Below, in pieces: positions 57,262 through 64,000 of a stretch of 64,000 nt of DNA (its first letter is position 1; each line of letters begins with the position of its first letter). A program made the position numbers and the translations under genes. Source of the DNA: Calvatia gigantea (lineage: Eukaryota > Basidiomycota > Agaricomycetes > Agaricales > Lycoperdaceae); contig JACAAK010000012.1 of the NCBI GenBank assembly GCA_025093985.1, positions 434,001 through 498,000 of the forward strand, in the 5' to 3' direction. Below the pieces are notes generated by a model that did not search any database, was not told the origin of the DNA, and was given only the letters and a program-made list of their open reading frames with translations.

Positions 57262-59104
57262 ATGTTCCCAACAACCCTCGTAACTACTCTTCTGCTCGCT
57301 CTCTCCGTGGCGGCCAACCCAGCTGTCCAAGTCCGCAAATCGCCTATTACCCTGCCTATATCGAGGCGGGTTAACACAACCAGTATCCACAATCTTCTTA
57401 AGCACGACCTTCAGAGAGTTAAGGCGTTAAAGGCCCGTGCTAAAGCTATCCTTGGTGGCGACCTCACCTTCGAGGAGGCAGCAATTGTCAACGAGCCTGT
57501 TGACAATCAAGCCGTTACCTACATCGCGACCGTTGGCGTCGGGAGTCCAGCCACTCAATGTAGTTCATGTTCCCTTTTACTATAGTCTCGTTGCTGAGCT
57601 GACGTATGTGTACAGATCAACTCATCGTTGACACTGGGAGGTGAGTTCGTTGGCCGAACCATATGACAGCTATTAAAATCTTGGGATGAAATAGCTCAAA
57701 CACCTGGGTCGGCGCGGGAAGATCGTACGTTCGAACCTCTACCAGCGTCCAGACTAGCAACTCTGTGGTATGTATTTTGGTACGAATTTTCTCGTTTCGT
57801 TAATGAAACCCGATCCAGTCTGTAACATATGGGTCCGGATCATTCTCAGGTATAACGGTCACTTGCAACAAGTAAAGGGAGGACTACCATCTGACATATC
57901 CTTAGGCACTGAATTCACGGATACTGTCACCCTCAGTAGTCTCGTCATCCCCGGACAATCTATCGGTGTTGCGTCCAGGGTCAGTGGTATTTTTCTTTAT
58001 GGGACGTCCGATGTACTCAACCAAATTCAGTCTACTGGTTTTGACGGCACTGATGGTATTCTAGGGTACGTGTAGTCGTTAGACCGTTTAAAGGGTATGC
58101 CTGGGAAATTGATAATTTTCATTTAGCATTGGTCCTGTTGATCTAACCCAAGGTGTCCAATGAGCTTGCTCACACAAGTTCCTACTAATATTACGATCAA
58201 AAGGAACTCTTTCACCAGCGACTGGTTCACTTATCCCAACTGTCACCGACAACCTCTTCTCCAGAGGTTTGATCACTGCGAATGAGATTGGTATCTCATT
58301 TGAACCTACAACCTCCCTTGAAGTTGTGAACGGGGAGCTCACCTGGGGTATTAACTTTTCGTCATATCTCGCCCAGTTCTACCAACCCTAATGACTTCCC
58401 ATTTCAGGTGGTGTTGACTCAAGCAGGCTCACCGGAAGCGTCACCTTTGCGTATGTCTCTTACCTATTGGGTCGAACATCACTGACCTGACGCCACTTAG
58501 TCCGATCACCTCAACTAGTCCAGCAAACCTCTTCTGGGGTATCAACCAGTCCGTCCGTTACGGCTCCTCAACCACAATCCAGGGTAATACTGCTGGAATC
58601 GTAGATACTGGTGAGGATTATGTTTTATAAATTAGACGGGTAGGCAAGTACTGAAACCAAGTCAGGTACCACCCTCGTCCTCCTCGCTTCTGATGCTATC
58701 ACACGCTACAGGCAAGCGACAGGTGCGGTCTTGGACAGTGCAACCGGCCTCCTCCGCATCACCCAAACGCAGTTCGCAAACCTGCAGAGCTTGTTCTTCA
58801 CAAACAGTGCGGTATGTCTCATTAGTGGCCATAACCTCCACACCGCCTCATTAGGCCCAAATTACAGGGCACATTTGAACTGACTGCCAATGCCCAAATC
58901 TGGCCTCGTGCCCTCAACACCGCCATTGGAGGAACTACTAACAACATTTATCTGATCGTCGGTGACATTGGTACCCCCAGCGGCGAGGGTCTCGATTTCA
59001 TAAACGGCTATGCCTTCCTTGAGCGTTTCTACTCGGTCTTCGATACTGCTAACCGCCGTGTTGGATTTGCCACCACCCCTTTCACCCGGGCCACTACTAA
59101 CTAG
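57262..59104 (+). CDS. Secreted pepsin-like aspartic protease (A1)
   Basis: Eleven exons: 57262-57559, 57616-57640, 57695-57767, 57819-57849, 57906-58065, 58127-58152, 58204-58347, 58408-58450, 58501-58610, 58666-58811 and 58868-59104. The sum is 1293 nt, or 430 residues, with no frame break. A signal peptide (MFPTTLVTTLLLALSVAA) and a ~70-residue propeptide precede the mature enzyme. The first catalytic motif is VDTGSSNTW and the second VDTGTTLVLLAS; the flap YGSGSF and the C-terminal NGYAFLERFYSVFDTANRRV are typical of polyporopepsin-like fungal enzymes. Exons as short as 25, 26 and 31 nt occur, one of them ending within the first DTG motif. Extracellular acid proteolysis is expected. Confidence 0.93.
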
Positions 59105-62100
59105 GCTCCTGTGTCGCTTCTCTTGTCCGCGAGAGTGTTCGTGTAGTGTTTACCGAAGTAACATCATGCAACAAATTAGGGAATTAGTCGGAAGCAGTTA
59201 CATCCTCAGATTGATTCGCCAAACTAGCTTAGTTTTTGAGACCTATCAAATAACAGGGCAGAGTGTCGGAGCTGCCGTGTGCGTCAAACTCCAAGGGAAA
59301 TTTCAGCTGAAGACCTGTCATAGATGAACGCGTTGAACGTTGAACGTGAACGTTGAACTGCCAAGCTCCTTCCGATCGAGGAAACTCTAGCAGATTTCCG
59401 ACGTGGGATAAACAGGGACAGGTTTTTGGATGTCAGGTGTCGGCTGAACCTAACACACCAGAGATGTGTGTCCAACATGGATCCTAACGAGCAATTATTG
59501 ATTAACAGAAGCGCGAAGAAACCAAATGACAACCGCGACCACCCGGTAAATTGATTGGCGTTAGCAAAGCGCCCGAGGTATCATCATGTACTGGAGCATG
59601 ATACCCAGTGAAAACCCTTTGGCGTGGGTTGCCGTTGGCCGTGCCTCTCCGCCATCACAAAATTTCAGTCGCCGCAGAACGCGTCTGGCTGCGCACATCT
59701 CAGCCTGGCCTTTGGCTACAAGTTGTTCATCCTCACTTGTTTGCCGCTGTCCGCGTCCGGCTTCCTTGCTACTTGTTGCTTGCAAAGATTTTTCCTCGGG
59801 AACTCGCTTTCTCCTGTGAATGGCCCCTGCAAAGTCCCGGCATCGTGGGAATGCTCTTATACCACCACCAACTCTGCAGATCGTCTTCCAACTCCTCTTG
59901 CACCAACACGACCATGACCAATTGACCAACCCGCCCCCAACATCTCTTGGCCCCGGGATGGCCTAACGTCCCCGCCGTGTGTTAGGCACGTACGAGCTTT
60001 GCTTCGTAAGAAACCCTCGTCAACTCACTGGCTGGATTCCAGGTCATTAACGCCAACGTGCCGATAGGGGCTTCCTCCCCAATATACCCGCACGGCCGTC
60101 GGGGACAATTTCTATTCATTGGAATTCACCTTAGGAGGTCTGTGGTCTGCGCATACATGAAGCTGAAGTTCTGATTAAGTAATCGTTGTATCTCGTAGTG
60201 GCAAAATTTGCTGGAAGAGTGGTGCGTGCTCGCTTCACCTTCTCAAAATCTGTATTAACTTCTTTTGTCCTTTGTAGCTATACCACCTAGTGGACTACAC
60301 AATAACATTTTCCACAGCTCAATGGTGAAAAATCTGTAAGTGCTACTTGTTCTTTCCTTGCTGTCACCCTCGAACCTCTCCCCTTAGAAGGCGCTTAGGC
60401 ATAAGGCAACAGATAATGGAGTTGTGGTGGCACAGGCTCTGGTTGAAGGTATGTGCTTAGCATAAGTTGTGCTGAGAGGCGCGGCCAGGCGTTTTCAGTG
60501 TCCAACATTTCGAGGGGAAAATTGCGCCTATCCCCTCGTGACAAAACAGCTGCCAGGTGCTGTCACAGGTGGCCAGCGGCAGCGGGGTTCTCACTGGGCA
60601 TCATGCACTATGTCTCGCCCACCGCTCCTTGGGGAGACACCTTCAACTGCATACGTTTTACACGAGTTGATATATTAGTCAGAATAACAACACATTGAGT
60701 CAGGATATATGTACATGAAACAAAACTGGGATTATCTTGCGGATTTAGTAAGAGGAGGTATGAACATGCGGTGAGTATATCCAAATTATATGAAACTGGG
60801 GTTTCTATCATGGCAGGGTACCTTGTATGTGATGCTCGAAATTTCAAACACTCCACCAGGTATACCTTGTACTCCTACGACCAAGCCCTAAGCTTTGACA
60901 AATTTCGACCTGGTATCAGTGCTCCGCAAAAACCAACAAGAGTTTCTACTGTTGCAAAAGCACTGCAAAGAATCGCATTCAAATTTCACACATAACGGGT
61001 AGCCCCAAATTACTGCTTAAACTGTGTCCCGCGCAGGTTAATACTTTAGATAATCGGCCAAGTGAAGAGAAATCGATGGCGAACGGGGGCACCTCTACGG
61101 TTATTTGAGAGCAGAGAGCAGCTCCTTCGTTACTTGGCAGCGGATCCCCGACCAAGCTTCTGGACTACGTTTTCATTCCAGATTCTATCCAAAGGCGGAT
61201 GGAGATAGGGGCCGAAAGTTGCAGTCGCATCTGCCATTTCTTCTTGTCGGAAATTCCCCTCTGCGCAACGCGCTGCGTTGAACGACCCCACGCCGTTCCG
61301 GGGTCGCCCCTGTTTTCTAAACTCTTCAGGACTATCTTTAAGCCGAGAATCTTCTTCAGCAAAGAGGTGCCGTAAGCGACCTGCACGTCGTGTCAGACGA
61401 TAAGAAACCGGTGGGGTGCGGGCGGGATCGTGATCGGTGACTTTGGAGTTATGGGCGCAGCTTCATAGTAAAGTGGACCCAGACTGCGAAGTTCGACCTC
61501 GCACGCTTTGGAGTAATTGTATGCACGTTGCAACCTTAGCAACGACAACGAGGCAAGGGTATTGAATACATACCTAGCGTTATGGCCCAGCCGAATAGTT
61601 AGATAGCGTTTGTGACCTGGATTGGGTCGAGTATCTGAGAACAGTAGAAGTAACTCCGGAAGAGGGTATGACGAGCAAGATTCGGGTCGGAGATCAGGAA
61701 AAAAACCTATGAGGAATTCCCTTTAAGGACCTGGACATGCATAAATATTTTCAGTCACTGTATTCTGTGTCCAGCCTGCGTCACCGTTCGCACAATACTT
61801 GACGTGTCCACGATATCTGCGTCTGAGCCTCATTAAATCGACGAAAGTCTCGGGGTTGGAATCCTAGTTCAAGATGGAAATGAAAGAATCCTAGGAAGTG
61901 CTGCCTGATTCACCTCTGGGTCCGAGGGAGATGGAACACTTATCCAGGATTCCAGGGTGAATTAGCCCCCGAGATACACATTGAGCTCAAGATGTACGAC
62001 TTTCCATTGGATTGACGAATCATAGGCATATGTACATTGCCTATAACAAAGACTAGTCCAAAGAAGGGATAAATATGAGGCCGAACTGAGCGTGCATCGT

Positions 62101-63256
62101 TGTCCCATGCAGCCGCCTAACAGTCATTTCGGGGATAGTTTTCCCAACTGCTGCCGGCTTGGACGTCCGGGAGCTATATTTCGCTCAGGCTGTTGTTCAA
62201 AGTAAGGCAAGGGGGTCCCAGGGACGAAAGTAACCGGACACGAGGGGCGTTGACAGAGTTCTTGGTTCGAGAAGCAGAAGAAAATATCAAATGAAGAAAT
62301 GTTAATTAATGAGATCCAGGAGAAAAGATACACCCAAACACGAGGAAGGCAATGACCGAATAGCATGGCGAACCTACCCATGATCCAATGGTGTATAGTC
62401 TGGCGGAGCACTTGACGGGAGATTGTCTCAATGGGACTTCTGGAACATACAGCTACAAGGCGGACCAGGCTACACTCCCCGCCAAAATAGCCCAGGCTAG
62501 AGAGCAGAGGAAATATCCCCCAAACCAAGACCCAACGAGAGTTGTGCTTGCATATGCTTCCCATTGTTAGGATCAAAAGTGCCAGAAATTTGCTCCAGGT
62601 CCTTACAGCGCGGCCCACAAATAACCGGGTCAGCGGCAAGAGGTTCGTCACAGCCACCGGCAGATGGACGACGCACTGACGCTCAAGTTCATGCGTTGCG
62701 CACCGTCATGCGTTCATGCCCCATGATCACCGTCAGAATGGCAATGGTAAGTGTCTCATGTTCGGAACGATCGTAGTTCAACGTTCAACACCCAACATGT
62801 ATGTCAACTCTCTAGTTTATATAGGATCCGTGATTTGAAGAGGATCAGCGGGAACCAGACTCGGACAGTTTAAATCACGGTGTCTTATCTCCTAGACACC
62901 ACTTGCTCCTCTGCCTCGTATGGCAAATACGCATTTGCGGGTATTCAGAGGCAAATATACAATTTATATAGTGGGCTGGGGACGAAAACAGATAAAAATA
63001 GAATTGGAACTTTTTGACGATATCAGGAATTGAACACCGAGCTGTCGTTTTTCGTGAACTCGACTTGAAGCTTGATGCCCATGTTACATATTACCTTGAA
63101 CAAAATTGGAATGATGTATCTGCAATCGCTAACTGCCATCTTTGATCGTCACCACGACAAGTACTTACACGCTGTCTATTTGATGGTATAAAGGTCCTGG
63201 TCCCTAGAGCATTTTTTGGGCATTTATTCCATCCCGCTGCTTCTTTCACTATCATA
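59105..63256. other. 4.1 kb gene-poor tract
   Basis: Both strands were read and no gene is supported. The longest frame (minus 62124-62657, 177 codons) shows no family feature. GTTGAAC-type repeats lie at 59329-59358 and, inverted, 62774-62791. TATAAAG at 63187-63193 is a likely TATA box for the next gene. Confidence 0.45.
59329..59358. repeat. GTTGAAC heptamer run
   Basis: GCGTTGAACGTTGAACGTGA and on, like the run at 19017-19052. An inverted pair occurs at 62774-62791. Confidence 0.5.
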
Positions 63257-64000
63257 ATGCAAGATGCCTTTTCCTTTTCTTTTTATAGGGCTGGTATCCT
63301 AGTTCACCTCCAGTACTTTTTATGGCCTTTTCTTGGTTTTATTCGTACTGTCGGCCCTCATCCTCCATGGACAATGCAAGAAAGGTGCCGGACAGCAAAT
63401 GTCTAGTACAAACATGTACCTCTCCTTCAGCTATATGATGTTTACTGTGTTGACCACAGTCAGTACAAAGCTCCAAATACCCACTTCATACTATCTAAAA
63501 CCTGACAAAATTGTTAACAGGTCTGGACCCTCTCTGCGGTTATGTGCTTCAATCCCAATCTTGCGAGTGGTCCGAATATACTGAAGTACAACCCGTTAAT
63601 GTTCGCACAACTCATCGTCGGTTATCTCGCAAATTTTATAGGTGACTTCGTCATGGTGATCCAACTCATTTGCATTTACCCCGTGGATTCTTACCTCCCC
63701 CTCCATAGATTTATCGTTTGTACGTAATATGGGACCAAAAGAAGATCATTATCTGGATTGCTGCCATTGTAGCGCTCGCCGCAGTAGGTAAGACGCCGTT
63801 TGGTGAAGATCAAGGAGGTTGACCTGAGAGCTGGGTATCGGATGTTATTTTCTTTAGGCTTAACCGCTGTCGTCGTTGTGGACTATGCCCGGTACCAATA
63901 CATTCAAGGAAATGTCAATATGACCCTTGTGGGGGGTTCGATCAGGTACTCCGCACCGCAATTCAGGATCCGCAACAACAATTGCTGACTTGCTTGCCGA
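63257..64000 (+). CDS. Multi-span membrane protein, 5' part (runs off the window)
   Basis: Start ATG at 63257; exons 63257-63458, 63521-63655, 63709-63787 and 63858-about 63945, with a further donor (GTACTC) before the window ends. The N-terminus AGILVHLQ, FYGLFLVLFVLSALIL, LTTVWTLSAVM, GDFVMIYRLYVIWDQKK and IIIWIAAIVALAAVG matches the large basidiomycete family of seven-span proteins of unknown function. At least three hydrophobic spans are visible. One extra T at about 63314 shifts exon 1. A TATAAAG box lies 64-70 bp upstream. No function is known. Confidence 0.65.

Noticed and set aside
59561..60620. Possible repeat pair around TCACTGGGCATCATGC-like words (59598 and 60590)
   Set aside because: The match is about 16-18 bases with differences and the flanks do not align, so it could be chance.
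61165..61386. Protein-like minus-strand text (VAYGTSLLKKILGLKIVLKS)
   Set aside because: Both other frames look equally plausible, all are interrupted, and no family match comes to mind.
62124..62657. 177-codon open frame on the minus strand
   Set aside because: Composition and hydrophobicity pattern are not family-like, there are no splice or promoter cues, and it lies in a gene-poor tract; likely a chance frame.

Overview
The window reads as nuclear DNA of a filamentous basidiomycete, most likely an Agaricomycete. The reasons are very frequent 45-75 bp introns with GT...AG ends, tiny exons, a PDR-type ABC transporter split into 23 exons, expanded F-box-like/LRR and NACHT families, and a polyporopepsin-like secreted aspartic protease. 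Species cannot be named from sequence alone. I recognised no tRNA, rRNA or CRISPR.

Layout, left to right. 0.1-2.4 kb is a deleted Ty1/copia element between two nearly identical ~510 bp repeats. It is followed by a GC-rich tract and a phi-like glutathione transferase (3.2-4.0 kb). 6.0-8.6 kb is an intron-bearing pseudogene of mitochondrial FAD-glycerol-3-phosphate dehydrogenase. 9.1-9.9 kb encodes an aminoglycoside-phosphotransferase-like kinase. 11.5-17.3 kb is a full-size PDR/ABCG drug-efflux-type transporter. 17.3-28.0 kb is a head-to-tail, minus-strand cluster of six F-box-like/LRR paralogues, of which only the last (26.4-28.0 kb) reads without a break. 28.5-31.2 kb is the complex I 75/78 kDa subunit. 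31.7-33.3 kb is a further relative of the F-box-like family. 36.3-37.1 kb is a second glutathione transferase, and 38.2-39.6 kb is SURF6/Rrp14.

39.7-52.9 kb holds three convergent modules, each pairing a PP2A activator (PTPA) gene on the plus strand with a NACHT-domain gene on the minus strand. Module 1 has a good PTPA gene and a NACHT gene that has lost its core. Modules 2 and 3 have broken PTPA copies and full-length NACHT genes. Both NACHT genes end in a short shared C-terminal module in place of WD40, ankyrin or TPR repeats. After that come a classical F-box gene (53.8-55.5 kb), a secreted aspartic protease in 11 exons (57.3-59.1 kb), a 4 kb gene-poor tract, and the start of a multi-membrane-span protein that runs off the right edge.

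Housekeeping genes (complex I, SURF6, PTPA) sit among fast-evolving families (F-box-like, NACHT, GST, ABC, protease) with many decaying copies. A cross-cutting oddity is that most otherwise good genes carry exactly one extra base. About 17 such +1 shifts were found against about 3 in the other direction. Insertion-type assembly error is the simplest reading, so genes whose only defect is a +1 shift are listed as CDS, not as pseudogenes. All exon coordinates come from reading splice sites and family conservation by eye. For the genes where I summed exon lengths, the total is divisible by three, or leaves one extra base where a +1 shift is reported.
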